From positions 20,760 to 84,759 of the forward strand of contig WRBB01000009.1 in NCBI GenBank assembly GCA_009779895.1: a stretch of DNA of 64,000 nucleotides, in the 5' to 3' direction. The notes under the pieces were generated by a model. The model saw nothing but the letters and a program-made list of their open reading frames with translations. It made no database searches and was not told where the DNA came from. Position numbers and translations under genes: made by a program. Of this stretch, positions 55,513 through 64,000 are shown piece by piece; the first letter of the stretch is position 1; each line of letters opens with the position of its first letter. The DNA comes from Lachnospiraceae bacterium. Its GTDB lineage: Bacteria; Bacillota; Clostridia; Lachnospirales; Lachnospiraceae.

Positions 55513-58500
55513 CTAGTCTACGACTGTATCACCCAAAAACCATTCGATTTCGGCACTATAGGAACCCACACGGACCGCCGCACCCTCCAACTCTATCATC
55601 AAACCATTCACGATGCCCCAATCTTGCGTGATATTGACTATCTCCAAAAGTTCCCCGCTGGATACCAGATGACTATGAAATACGATTGAATCTCCGGGTA
55701 TCAAAATGGTACTGCTACCGTCTTGCCTGCGCACCAAAGCATGGTATAAGGTATGCCCCATGCTTGCATTGTATAAATGGTCATCTAATACTGCGATCAG
55801 TTGCCAAGGAGAACGTGTCGCCCTAGTATCACCAACAATCACAGGGGCAGACATATACTCGTATGCAATTCTATGAAAACCTGCGGCAATACCCAGCGTT
55901 CCAAAATCAATGATATCCGGTGTTGAAAGAAACTCTAATGTACCCGCATCAGAGGGCCATACAACCAAACGTAATGTTGCCCTTGCAAAATATGCATCAT
56001 GAAAACTCATTGCCTCGCTGGGATTCACATTCCCCCGAATGTTTTCCCCGTATAAGGGTACTGCGCCTGCTGTAAGTGGTATCCCGCCATTTGCTCCATC
56101 ATTCACAAGGCTACGCACAATATCCAATAAATTATGTGCCGGAAAGAGATTGTCAATTTCATTCCCCATACCCTTATTGTCACTGGCATAAATCTTCACA
56201 CGCATACCATCGTATAAGCGCGGCAATGGAAAGGTCCAATTACCGTCAGCGTCCACTACTACCACCCGAGGGCTACTACCCTCCAAAAGCCAGTTATCAT
56301 CTATTGCAACACGAATCAAAGCACCCGGCTCTGCTGTTCCATATAGCTCTGTGGTAAAAACATCCAAAGTAGCAAGCTGGGGTGGCAATACCACAGGTGA
56401 TGGAGGTGTTACATCACGGGAGCGTACCCGGCCACTGCGAATCATACTCGGCAAAGCCTCATGATAACGGTCTAAATTGGTTTCGGTTCGACCGCCGGAC
56501 CAACGACGTGCCGTTTCCACGTGAACCGTATAACCCTCCGGAATAAATTCCGGCACATTATCGTCATTGGGCGTATAATAAGCCTCAAACAAACCGGCGC
56601 GCGCAAGCCCCCCGAACATGGAACGGGTTTCGGTTGTTGCTTCCGTCCTCCATTCATTCCCATCCAAATCTGTCACAACAAGGACCACCCAGACTTCGTT
56701 TGCCCAAGCACTGCGTATCTCATCACGCCCTTCCCGCACAGAAACATGGCCAAATATACGCATATCCGCATTTGTGGGAATCCGCAACCAATCCACTTCC
56801 GGCCTAGCATTGTTGGCTGACATACGACCCATATTTGGTGTCATGCTATTCCAACGGAGACGAAACAGATTGTCACTGGTTGAATTTTGTGTATGCGACA
56901 CATTCACAGGATCAATCACATTACCCGCTCCAATGCTGCTATTTAAATTCGTTCCTGTTACATTGAAACTAATCCGAGACCAAGCTTCCGTGGGGTCTCT
57001 GTTGAAACTAGCGGCATCTCCACGAGGCCATACCGCAAAATCTGTGTCCATTCCAATCCATTGAGAATAATTTCCGGAAGTATGAGACGTATTAAATATA
57101 TTTCCATTTCCAACGTTTCTAAAATCAAAAAACAAAGGTCTGGTCATTTGAAATCGAATCCGACCGCCATTGATAATACCACCGGTGCCGCTATTTGAAC
57201 CTTGTAGCTTAAAGATGGTATCTTCGCCGGCTACAATACGGGTGATGCTGGTACCACTGTCACCATTTAACGCAATGGAACTACTGGCCCAAGCATCTAC
57301 CATACTCATGTTGTCCACCAAAATAAAACGATCCGCTATATTAAAATTGGAATTACCGGAACTAAACTGAATGGCATCATTGTCCGCATAACTACGTGCT
57401 CTTAAGGTTCCGCCACCATTTACATTGAGCTCATTGTTTCCACCATAAAAGCGGACTGCCGCTGCTCTTGTCGAAGTCGAACCACTTGCTGCTATAGCCG
57501 TTACATATCCGCCATCAATATTCATGGTCATATCACCACTCAAACGAAAACGAAGTGCTGCTGCCAACCTATTTCCGCTCCCTCTGGAAAAAGCCATAAT
57601 CCGAGCATCATCATCCACATGGAACACAATCCCTCTTCCCATAAAACTAATGGCACCTGTACGCAAAGAGTAAGTGTTGACTTGCGCCTTATCCCGTACA
57701 ACAATGATACTATTGCTACCAGAAATAAACACACCGGAACCATTGTTGGCAGTACTGCTATTGTTGGTAAATACATTAATCTGTGTATTTGCCCCACTTA
57801 TGTCTACCCTATGGCTTACAGCACCGATATCTCCATCACTATATCCGTGTGCCAAAACAAAACCTTGCCAATCATTGGAAATGGAATTTATCACCGCACC
57901 ACCACCCATGGTAAAATCATGAGAAATGGTAGAACGATAAGATACATTGTTTGTTTCCAAGTGGATACGCACATTTGCCTCAATCATTGTTTGCGCAATT
58001 CTGCCGTACAAACCATGAGAAAATTGGGGAGAGTGATCTCCGTCACTGCCCATTCGTCCTCCTAAATTCCAAATATGCAAATCCGCACGTTCCCTCATAT
58101 TTACCGTTCCATGATTGTCAATACGAATCGCTGCCGCTGCTGTATCACCGGAGGAATATACCCTAAGCTGCGCATTGGGTAACATTTCAAAATCCCGCAC
58201 CCAAATATGGGAATTTTGAGCTGATGAACCACCGGAAATCGCACGCATGGCTAAGTGATTGCCTTGTCCTACAACAGTCAAACGACCACCGGGGGCTCTT
58301 AGTAAACCACCCCGATTCGGCTCTGTTACATTGGTATTTCCTGCGCCACCACGCCAAACCATAGGGACATCCCAACCTTGGGTTTGGGTGGTTACTCTTG
58401 GAGCCGCCGCCGGATTTAGCACACGACTGCCTGTTAACACATAATCGTGTAATACCACATTCCAATCCGTATTGTCATCCGGTGCCACAAAAACATAACT

Positions 58501-59166
58501 AACATCCCCTGCCGTTCTATGAAAATGAATGTTGTCCAAATGAAGTTCGGCACCACCTGCTACCGCTCCTAAGTTAATCTGCGTTGTTGCATTTCCAAAA
58601 GTAATGCTATAACCGCTTTCGCTATAAATAAAAAGAGAGCGGCGAATGGTTGGCGAAGCCGCCGCTGTAAAATTGGCCATGATAAAACTAGCCGTAACTT
58701 CAATCACTGCAACTTCTATATCGTTTAATGCTGCTACGAAACTTGCCGAATCAAACACTTGTGCCGCACCGAAGCGATTGAAACGCAATCCCAATGCTGC
58801 TGTCTCAACCACTTCCGCTACGTCAGTCGTATCAAAGGTTGTATCTATTTCTACTTCTTCTGCATAATCATCTGTCACATGTTCCTCTGTTGCAAGATCA
58901 AATCGTTCTTCATTGCTATCGGTAAGCCATACATTCTCAGCGTTTTCTAGGGTATCACCCATCCGCTCTGCCTGGGAGCGAATACCCAACCGATTCTCTG
59001 CACCTGCATAAGCGGAAGAAAAACCTATGTTTTGCACAAGGGGTACCGCAGAAGAATCTGCTATCACATGCAGGCTTCCAATGGTCATAATAAAAACGAT
59101 CAGCAAGCCTATGATTTGTTTCCTCCTAAACTTTTTTTTATTTTGCACATAGTGCTTCTTATTCAT
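55513..59166 (-). CDS. Large WxL-domain surface protein (beta-helix type)
   Basis: 1,217 residues, exported: basic start, then hydrophobic signal IIGLLIVFIMTIGSLHVIA. After an acidic linker comes a long repetitive region (about 130-700) rich in Asn, Gly and Ser with alternating beta pattern, as in pectate-lyase-like surface proteins. Then a beta-sandwich region, a bacterial Ig-like module (YGTAEPGALIRVAID; VDADGNWTFPLP) and a C-terminal WxL domain with Trp1121 (SPWQLIAVLDD) and Trp1209 (AEIEWFLGD). WxL domains attach non-covalently to the cell wall or to DUF916 proteins. No LPXTG motif. ATG 59166 follows AAGGGG. It is the second WxL gene of a pair. Ligand unknown. Confidence 0.88.
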   Translation of the reverse strand: MNKKHYVQNKKKFRRKQIIGLLIVFIMTIGSLHVIADSSAVPLVQNIGFSSAYAGAENRLGIRSQAERMGDTLENAENVWLTDSNEERFDLATEEHVTDDYAEEVEIDTTFDTTDVAEVVETAALGLRFNRFGAAQVFDSASFVAALNDIEVAVIEVTASFIMANFTAAASPTIRRSLFIYSESGYSITFGNATTQINLGAVAGGAELHLDNIHFHRTAGDVSYVFVAPDDNTDWNVVLHDYVLTGSRVLNPAAAPRVTTQTQGWDVPMVWRGGAGNTNVTEPNRGGLLRAPGGRLTVVGQGNHLAMRAISGGSSAQNSHIWVRDFEMLPNAQLRVYSSGDTAAAAIRIDNHGTVNMRERADLHIWNLGGRMGSDGDHSPQFSHGLYGRIAQTMIEANVRIHLETNNVSYRSTISHDFTMGGGAVINSISNDWQGFVLAHGYSDGDIGAVSHRVDISGANTQINVFTNNSSTANNGSGVFISGSNSIIVVRDKAQVNTYSLRTGAISFMGRGIVFHVDDDARIMAFSRGSGNRLAAALRFRLSGDMTMNIDGGYVTAIAASGSTSTRAAAVRFYGGNNELNVNGGGTLRARSYADNDAIQFSSGNSNFNIADRFILVDNMSMVDAWASSSIALNGDSGTSITRIVAGEDTIFKLQGSNSGTGGIINGGRIRFQMTRPLFFDFRNVGNGNIFNTSHTSGNYSQWIGMDTDFAVWPRGDAASFNRDPTEAWSRISFNVTGTNLNSSIGAGNVIDPVNVSHTQNSTSDNLFRLRWNSMTPNMGRMSANNARPEVDWLRIPTNADMRIFGHVSVREGRDEIRSAWANEVWVVLVVTDLDGNEWRTEATTETRSMFGGLARAGLFEAYYTPNDDNVPEFIPEGYTVHVETARRWSGGRTETNLDRYHEALPSMIRSGRVRSRDVTPPSPVVLPPQLATLDVFTTELYGTAEPGALIRVAIDDNWLLEGSSPRVVVVDADGNWTFPLPRLYDGMRVKIYASDNKGMGNEIDNLFPAHNLLDIVRSLVNDGANGGIPLTAGAVPLYGENIRGNVNPSEAMSFHDAYFARATLRLVVWPSDAGTLEFLSTPDIIDFGTLGIAAGFHRIAYEYMSAPVIVGDTRATRSPWQLIAVLDDHLYNASMGHTLYHALVRRQDGSSTILIPGDSIVFHSHLVSSGELLEIVNITQDWGIVNGLMIELEGAAVRVGSYSAEIEWFLGDTVVD

Positions 59167-59205
59167 ATCCCCTTCCCTTTCCTGCCATACATACATATAG
59201 ACAGA

Positions 59206-59236
59206 GGGAACTAACTAAATCACTAAAGTTAGTCCC
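59206..59236. other. Hairpin between the two WxL genes
   Basis: GGGAACTAAC and GTTAGTCCC pair with one bulged base. No T tract, so it probably tunes stability or partial termination inside the operon. Confidence 0.4.
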
Positions 59237-59264
59237 CTCTAAATGAGAGTCCTATCGTATCCCT

Positions 59265-61973
59265 TTAAGGCACATCTGCTAATGTCCACAACACTTTCCC
59301 TTTGTACTGTCCAACCCGTGCTGTCATTCCTGCCTGAACAAACAATCCATCGTCACCATCCGGTGTCCGTTGCCAAGTATCCAATACCGAGAACATGTGC
59401 TCATTTGAATTCCCTGCCACCGATTGGTAAACAATTTCATTTTCATCCTCCACCAAAGGCAAGGATGTCGTGCCACCTCTTGTCATTACCAAAGGTACTG
59501 TCTGCTCTGACATTGTTGTGTGTGTCAATGCACCATCTTCATGCAATCGTACCAACAGTGTCCAAGGTGCTTTTGTCTGTCGTGTGTCTATGACACCTAT
59601 CTCAAATGTCTCTGTCCTTGGATCCACCACCGGTACTCTTGCATTGGTGCCGATTGGAATGCTACCAAAGCTCATTTCCTCCGGAACAACCAAACGAATG
59701 TAACCTGCAGGTTCTACGATAAAAACTGGTCCTGCTAAAAATCTTCTGTCTTGATAATCCACGTATTCCTGCGGATAACGCGGATTAAAGTTACCCAAAT
59801 CATTGTTTGTTGGCGGCAATGGTATCGTCGGTATCGGTACCTTATTCCACAATTCCTCCGATGTACGTAAACCGGTATTATCATTTAAAATAATCTGAAT
59901 GCGATCCTGCTCCTCTAATACCAAATCCGCCGGAAAATCAAATTGCCAATTGCCCTCTGCATCTACAAACACAGGTCCTCCCACTGCAGAAATAGGAATT
60001 CCATTTCGTTCTACAACAACCTGCGCCCCCACTTCACCTGTTCCGGTCAAACTAACTGTTTCTGTGCATACATAACCTTTCAATAAAACTGCCGGCTCCG
60101 GTGGTGTCACATCTATCACTAGTGCTTTTTCCGGCGATACTTGCGTCCAAGTCCCTCTGCGCGCCTCTGCCTTTACATATGCACCGGCCAGTTGAAACCC
60201 GGGACTACCATCAAAGGTAACCATTCCATTTTCTTTTGTCTTAATCTCATGTTTCATACCATAAGAATCTGTCAACGTGACGGTTGCCTCCTCCGGCCCC
60301 GGAAAAACCGGTTCTCGCCCTACTGTTCCATCGGGGCGCATACCATGTACATCCGGAACCCAACCGGAAATCACCTGCATCTGAATCGAATGACTTGCAT
60401 TGGTCACCCCATGTAAAAAGACCAAAGTCGGACGTGTATTTAATCCAACGATCCGCCGATACTGCTGGGTTCCAATGTCTGCATTGGGTGTATTCGGATG
60501 ATTGGTTGCAAACCACGTCTGCAAGTATGCATCAGAAGAAGTAATTGTTTCATTAAAGCTCGTCTCATTCGGCCTGTGCGCATTGAGATAACCTACTTGT
60601 TCATGAGAGGCACAAGCAACACCCGACCAAGGCATGTTTCGCCGCCATATCATGATATCCGAATCTGTAATTCGAAATTCCGCATCACGACCATTTTGAA
60701 CAACCGGCGAATTGCCTTGATTTCTCAAATCAAAGGACGCAGGCGACTCCAGCCAAAAAAGATGCTGCCTACTAACCACTGCTACCGGAAAGGTATTCAT
60801 ATCAATCAAACCACTGCCAATTCCATTTGTTGTACCGATGATATAAACTTCTGAACCGGGCATCGCATGAAATGTGGATCCCGTCGGCATACTTAAAGCA
60901 TCATAGTATGACACAACCGCCCCTTCACTTCTGCTGGTCAAGTTTAAATAAGCACCCGGCTCTACCGTTACTTTTGAGTTATGTCGCCCAAAGGCAATCG
61001 CTCGACCGGGCATATTAATATCCGTACGAGAACCTTCTTTGAAAACCATACGATCCCAATGTAAATACACAGCCGGGAATGCCGTTGAGAGATTGCGTGC
61101 ATGGGTTAGAAATACCGCTGCGTCCTCTCCTACCACAAAACTTCTATCACCCGTTCCCATCACTGCTGACAAAAACCATACCACGGAATAATTTCTGTCT
61201 GTATTTCTACCTCTATAAAAACCCCCCGGCTCTACATAAAGACTTCCTGTATAAAAGTTTTCCGCAACCGTGTCAAAATCAGTCACACCATACAAGGTCA
61301 CATGAGCACCGTTGGCGATAGCAATTCTGGCAATTCGATTGTTTGCCGGAAGCCCGTCATGCCGCTGGGTAATTACATTACCCAACCGTACATGCCAATT
61401 GGACAAGCGGCGTGCATCTATTCCATCTGCTCCAATGGCAACATCACCATTGATCCATGCAAAAGAACCCGGCTGGTTTGCTGTTGCAGCACCTCCTGCA
61501 TTCGGCGGATTTGGAACACCAACCGGCAACTCCAGCCCTGTTCCGCCTCCAAGGCGTGTACGCAACTGGACACCTGTCATATGAAAAACCCGCCCTGAGC
61601 CTGCCGGCACTGCACCTACAGGTAAACTACGACCGGCTCGAATATTAATATAATAAAAATCAATCACTTGATTTCCTTCTCGTTCTCCTTGTCCATCTAT
61701 CAAAATAGATTCTGTCCTAGGGGCTAAACCTGTGGCTGTATTGGTTGGTGTTGCTGCTATTCCCCAGCCTCCACCCACATTTGGATCATAAATATTATCC
61801 TCTAATATAATATGCCTTACCGTTTGATCATTGTAAGCAATGGCGAATTCACGCCATGTTGAAACAGTCACCGCAGAATCTGCACGCAAGCCATTTTCGG
61901 CAATCACAGTAATAGATGACATCATTAAAACTAGCATGAATAAACATGCTACACCACTTAAAATATTCCTCAC
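59265..61973 (-). CDS. WxL-domain surface protein (beta-helix type)
   Basis: 902 residues, exported: short signal peptide (ILSGVACLFMLVLMMSS, then VIAENG). A region of about 450 residues resembles right-handed beta-helix adhesins (WREFAIAYNDQTVRHIIL is the usual opening of that domain), followed by an all-beta part, an Ig-like module (SLTGTGEVGAQVVVERNG; FVDAEGNWQFDFP) and the WxL domain with Trp804 (APWTLLVRL) and Trp896 (KVLWTLADVP). Both WxL motifs fit the consensus. GTG start at 61973 with GGAGG 10 bases upstream. Preceded by a long U-free leader. Together with the DUF916 protein it makes a surface complex. Confidence 0.9.
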   Translation of the reverse strand: MRNILSGVACLFMLVLMMSSITVIAENGLRADSAVTVSTWREFAIAYNDQTVRHIILEDNIYDPNVGGGWGIAATPTNTATGLAPRTESILIDGQGEREGNQVIDFYYINIRAGRSLPVGAVPAGSGRVFHMTGVQLRTRLGGGTGLELPVGVPNPPNAGGAATANQPGSFAWINGDVAIGADGIDARRLSNWHVRLGNVITQRHDGLPANNRIARIAIANGAHVTLYGVTDFDTVAENFYTGSLYVEPGGFYRGRNTDRNYSVVWFLSAVMGTGDRSFVVGEDAAVFLTHARNLSTAFPAVYLHWDRMVFKEGSRTDINMPGRAIAFGRHNSKVTVEPGAYLNLTSRSEGAVVSYYDALSMPTGSTFHAMPGSEVYIIGTTNGIGSGLIDMNTFPVAVVSRQHLFWLESPASFDLRNQGNSPVVQNGRDAEFRITDSDIMIWRRNMPWSGVACASHEQVGYLNAHRPNETSFNETITSSDAYLQTWFATNHPNTPNADIGTQQYRRIVGLNTRPTLVFLHGVTNASHSIQMQVISGWVPDVHGMRPDGTVGREPVFPGPEEATVTLTDSYGMKHEIKTKENGMVTFDGSPGFQLAGAYVKAEARRGTWTQVSPEKALVIDVTPPEPAVLLKGYVCTETVSLTGTGEVGAQVVVERNGIPISAVGGPVFVDAEGNWQFDFPADLVLEEQDRIQIILNDNTGLRTSEELWNKVPIPTIPLPPTNNDLGNFNPRYPQEYVDYQDRRFLAGPVFIVEPAGYIRLVVPEEMSFGSIPIGTNARVPVVDPRTETFEIGVIDTRQTKAPWTLLVRLHEDGALTHTTMSEQTVPLVMTRGGTTSLPLVEDENEIVYQSVAGNSNEHMFSVLDTWQRTPDGDDGLFVQAGMTARVGQYKGKVLWTLADVP

Positions 61974-62107
61974 TCTCTAAGTTCCTCCTTCTTGTTCCCT
62001 TTCCTTTGTTTCTTTTCTTTTGTTTCCTTTCCTTTTTTTGTTCTTATTTATAATATGTAACATCACACATAAATAACATGTAAAAAATGACTTTTTTTTA
62101 ATTACCC

Positions 62108-62113
62108 ATTATA
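62108..62113 (-). promoter_or_regulatory. Possible -10 element of the WxL operon
   Basis: Minus-strand TATAAT about 135 bases before the WxL start codon. The -35 position (TTTGTT at 16 bases) is weak, so the call is tentative. Confidence 0.3.
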
Positions 62114-62234
62114 CTATACTTTTACACCCAACAAATCCAGTCCAACTTTTAATACGGTCTCGACACTTTTTGACACTCAAAATGCCCAAAGCCTTGCACG
62201 CTCTAGACTTTAAAGTTCCGCTTAAAATAAAGGA

Positions 62235-62263
62235 AAACAGCAACTTTTTTGAAGTTGCTGTTT
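62235..62263 (-). terminator. Terminator of the DUF916 gene
   Basis: AAACAGCAACTT and AAGTTGCTGTTT pair perfectly (12 pairs) around a five-base loop, with T-rich sequence on the minus-strand side. It separates the DUF916 gene from the WxL gene pair. Confidence 0.8.
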
Positions 62264-62328
62264 CCCCTTATTACTTTATTAAAATCCTGTTTTTCTTTCT
62301 TAAAATCCAGCTTTTCTTTGGCAATATA

Positions 62329-63486
62329 TCACTCATCTTCACGTAGTAAAAACGTCAAGATTTCCCGCTGTGCTTCACCCAATGTTTCGGATCGTTTTGT
62401 ATGACGTTTTAACAAATATAACACCAACAAAAACAATAATACTGTTCCAAATACAATCACTGCAATCAAAATATTTCGACCGGCTGTTGTAGTTGCATCC
62501 GGTTCCGGAACCAAATCTGCTTCCTGTACATCCGAAATATCTTCTTCTATCACTTCCGCCGCCACAGAAAAACCACTGATGCGTTCCCATTCCAACTCAT
62601 TGCTTTGCATCTCTAGGGTCAAAACATAATCATCTTCAGGCAATATCTGTGCGCCTAAGTCTATGGCAAAAGGAAAAGCTGAATTGGGTGCCACTTCTAA
62701 ATCCGTAAATACCCGCTCATAAATAGCCGCACCATCATGCTCCCTTGTAATACGCGCCATCAATACCATGTCTGTCACAAAAGCCGGCATCACATTTTGC
62801 AACAATGCCGTCACTACGGTACTGTCTTCTTTTTCTTCTATCTCAATGCCGTTTAATACAATTTGTGGTTGGACATTGCTGCCTTGACGCAAAATCAGGG
62901 CGAATAAATAATTGACCTTACCGGGCAACGGCTCTCCGCCTGCTGTGACCGTTCCCCGATCGGAACCACTCCCTTGCAATCGAAAAAACAAACCACCGGC
63001 TAAAATACCATCAAAGGGATCTGCCGGCAAGCTGATATGAACCGCCAAAAACACACTGGACCGGGCCGGCACATGGGTCAATCTATCAAAGCGCAGAATA
63101 TCCGTAAACTGATGGGGCAGGGTCGTATCTCTTTCATAATCGAAACTTTGATACACCACCTCACCGTGTCGATTGGTGGTTGCATTACTAACCGCCGTCT
63201 CAATTGTAATGGCTTCTTCTGTATGATTGATCAACTCTACCTGTATCATCTGCTCCATATCGGGAACCGTTAGAATATCAAAATACGGTGCTGACATATC
63301 CACTTGATTCTCCGGATGAATAATGCGTACAGAAAACTCCGCTTGCATAGGTTCCTCGGGCAGAGAACCAAAATTCCAACCCGATTCTGCACCTACCAAC
63401 AAGCGGGGTATCCACAACATGATACAAAACAAGACCGCAATGAACAGACGGCCACAATGCGTATTGAAAGTAATATCCTTTTTCAT
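62329..63486 (-). CDS. DUF916/DUF3324 WxL-interacting membrane protein
   Basis: 385 residues. Signal peptide (LFIAVLFCIMLWIPRLLVG), an N-terminal DUF916 domain (about 45-170, peptidoglycan-binding type; includes YFDILTVPDMEQMIQVELIN), a DUF3324-like domain (about 185-310), and one C-terminal membrane helix (about 337-359, LIAVIVFGTVLLFLLVLYLL) with a short basic cytoplasmic tail. In Gram-positive bacteria such proteins are encoded with WxL proteins and are thought to hold them at the surface. The gene has its own promoter and a terminator before the WxL genes. Ribosome site is weak. The closest family role is anchoring, not catalysis. Confidence 0.88.
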   Translation of the reverse strand: MKKDITFNTHCGRLFIAVLFCIMLWIPRLLVGAESGWNFGSLPEEPMQAEFSVRIIHPENQVDMSAPYFDILTVPDMEQMIQVELINHTEEAITIETAVSNATTNRHGEVVYQSFDYERDTTLPHQFTDILRFDRLTHVPARSSVFLAVHISLPADPFDGILAGGLFFRLQGSGSDRGTVTAGGEPLPGKVNYLFALILRQGSNVQPQIVLNGIEIEEKEDSTVVTALLQNVMPAFVTDMVLMARITREHDGAAIYERVFTDLEVAPNSAFPFAIDLGAQILPEDDYVLTLEMQSNELEWERISGFSVAAEVIEEDISDVQEADLVPEPDATTTAGRNILIAVIVFGTVLLFLLVLYLLKRHTKRSETLGEAQREILTFLLREDE

Positions 63487-63546
63487 GGCTTTTTTATTTT
63501 ATCATTTTCCTCTTCTATATTTCAGTCACAATGCTCCCCTTGTTCT

Positions 63547-63575
63547 ATTGTACAAAAAAAGAGTATAAAAAACAA
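63547..63575 (-). promoter_or_regulatory. Promoter of the DUF916 gene
   Basis: Minus strand TTGTTT, 17-base spacer, TACAAT, about 60 bases upstream of the start codon. Confidence 0.5.
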
Positions 63576-63699
63576 TCCTTTTGACGAATTGAAAAAACCA
63601 CTTTGACAAGAATCCGCCGATTAGCCGACGAATTCTATCTATCATCTAACCCGATAAGGCTGCCAATTGCTCTAAATGGTGGAAAGCTGTCCTGCTATA

Positions 63700-64000
63700 C
63701 TAAATTTGTAACTCTTTTATCATCTCATTGATCACATCCATATCTTCAAACAAATCATCCGCAATTACTTCCGGGGATTGTCCTTTGGCCAATTTCTTTT
63801 GAATCAACTTCGTTAAAATTTCTTTTCTGCCCTGCTCTAATCCACGCTCTAATCCTTGCTCTAATCCACGCTCTAATCCTTGCTCTAATCCTTGCTTTTC
63901 CGCTTCTTCTCTTACATAAGCTTCTCGCATCGCTTTAGACCAGCGGGCTTTTTCTTGGGCCTCATATATCAAACGATTTTCTTCCTCTTCTGATAAAACA
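63700..64000 (-). CDS. Rpn-family nuclease/transposase-like protein, 3' end
   Basis: Only the C-terminal 99 residues are inside. The frame is open to base 64000 (LSEEEENRLIYEAQEKARWS) and continues beyond it. The end has the tail seen in PD-(D/E)XK nuclease/transposase-like (Rpn, DUF4351-neighbour) proteins: a Gln/Glu/Arg/Gly/Leu repeat (GLEQGLER) and ILTKLIQKKLAKGQSPEVIA, then a helix. The catalytic N-terminal part is outside. Rpn proteins are linked to recombination and often occur in many copies in Clostridia. Confidence 0.8.
   Translation of the reverse strand, partial: VLSEEEENRLIYEAQEKARWSKAMREAYVREEAEKQGLEQGLERGLEQGLERGLEQGRKEILTKLIQKKLAKGQSPEVIADDLFEDMDVINEMIKELQI
63833..63892. repeat. 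Tandem 12-base repeats within the Rpn-like gene
   Basis: Five units of the type TGCTCTAATCCA/CGCTCTAATCCT follow one another, encoding alternating GLEQ and GLER on the minus strand. Length is a multiple of three, so copy-number change would keep the frame. Confidence 0.85.

Larger units (their letters stand above)
61974..62328. other. Intergenic region with WxL operon leader and DUF916-gene terminator
   Basis: No gene. The stretch 61981-62040 reads without a single A on the plus strand, so the mRNA leader of the WxL gene (minus strand) is purine-rich and lacks U, with repeated GGAAA and AAAGGAAAC. A TATAAT (62108-62113, minus) could be its -10, though no good -35 is seen. A terminator for the DUF916 gene sits at 62235-62263. 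The rest, about 62115-62230, shows nothing I recognise. Confidence 0.55.

Noticed and set aside
57619..58065. Plus-strand open frames across the WxL genes, such as one of 148 codons
   Set aside because: They are the antisense side of a well-supported gene with signal peptide and WxL domain; they have no ribosome site and a skewed Cys/His/Pro composition.
63833..63892. CRISPR-like repeat
   Set aside because: The 12-base units have no spacers and lie inside a coding frame with a repeated amino acid pattern.

Overview
The window looks like chromosomal DNA from a strictly anaerobic, low-GC Firmicute of the Clostridia, probably Lachnospirales. The evidence is AT-rich DNA with strong AGGAGG ribosome-binding sites, HemZ, the dimeric-type glycyl-tRNA synthetase, pyruvate phosphate dikinase, rubredoxin, an M16C peptidase and an [FeFe]-hydrogenase-like sensor kinase. 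There is no intact prophage, insertion sequence or CRISPR array.

Layout. 1-2.6 kb (minus): thyA-folA-ilvB (ilvB cut by the window edge). 2.8-5.6 kb (minus): a metallophosphoesterase fused to a large unknown domain, followed by an unknown gene. 5.8-6.6 kb: tRNA-Gly beside a decayed accessory patch holding an internally deleted RhuM-family pseudogene. 6.7-18 kb (minus): a compact run rel-hemZ-hisS-aspS-moxR-DUF58-transglutaminase. 18.2-26.6 kb: two related hybrid histidine kinases with different sensor halves, one membrane-bound and one carrying a ferredoxin plus [FeFe]-hydrogenase-like module; between them lie cspA with a structured leader, two small unknown genes, tRNA-Leu and tRNA-Thr. 26.8-29.8 kb (plus): pepD, pyrC and rubredoxin. 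29.9-44.9 kb (minus): a FUSC-HAD fusion, ppdK, an M18 aminopeptidase, glyS, recO, era, an M16C presequence-type peptidase, glpK and a membrane diguanylate cyclase. 45-50.8 kb (plus): nth, a six-gene Mrp cation/proton antiporter operon without a free MrpA, and plsC. 50.8-55.5 kb (minus): an aldose-1-epimerase-like protein and a heterodimeric ABC exporter whose leader carries a consensus promoter and an intrinsic terminator. 55.5-63.5 kb (minus): a cell-surface WxL locus with two large beta-helix-type WxL proteins and one DUF916/DUF3324 anchor protein. 63.7-64 kb: the 3' end of an Rpn-family nuclease-like gene, cut by the window edge.

How it fits together. Much of the window is housekeeping: nucleotide and branched-chain amino acid synthesis, tRNA charging, stringent response, ribosome assembly and repair. 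Layered on it are sensing and envelope modules: the two phosphorelay kinases, the c-di-GMP enzyme, the MoxR-DUF58-transglutaminase set, the Mrp antiporter, the ABC exporter and the WxL surface system. The most unusual items are the hydrogenase-sensor kinase, the WxL locus, the MrpA-less Mrp operon with an MrpA-tail/MrpB fusion, the membrane FUSC protein fused to an apparently dead HAD domain, the metallophosphoesterase fusion, and the leader RNAs of cspA and the ABC exporter.
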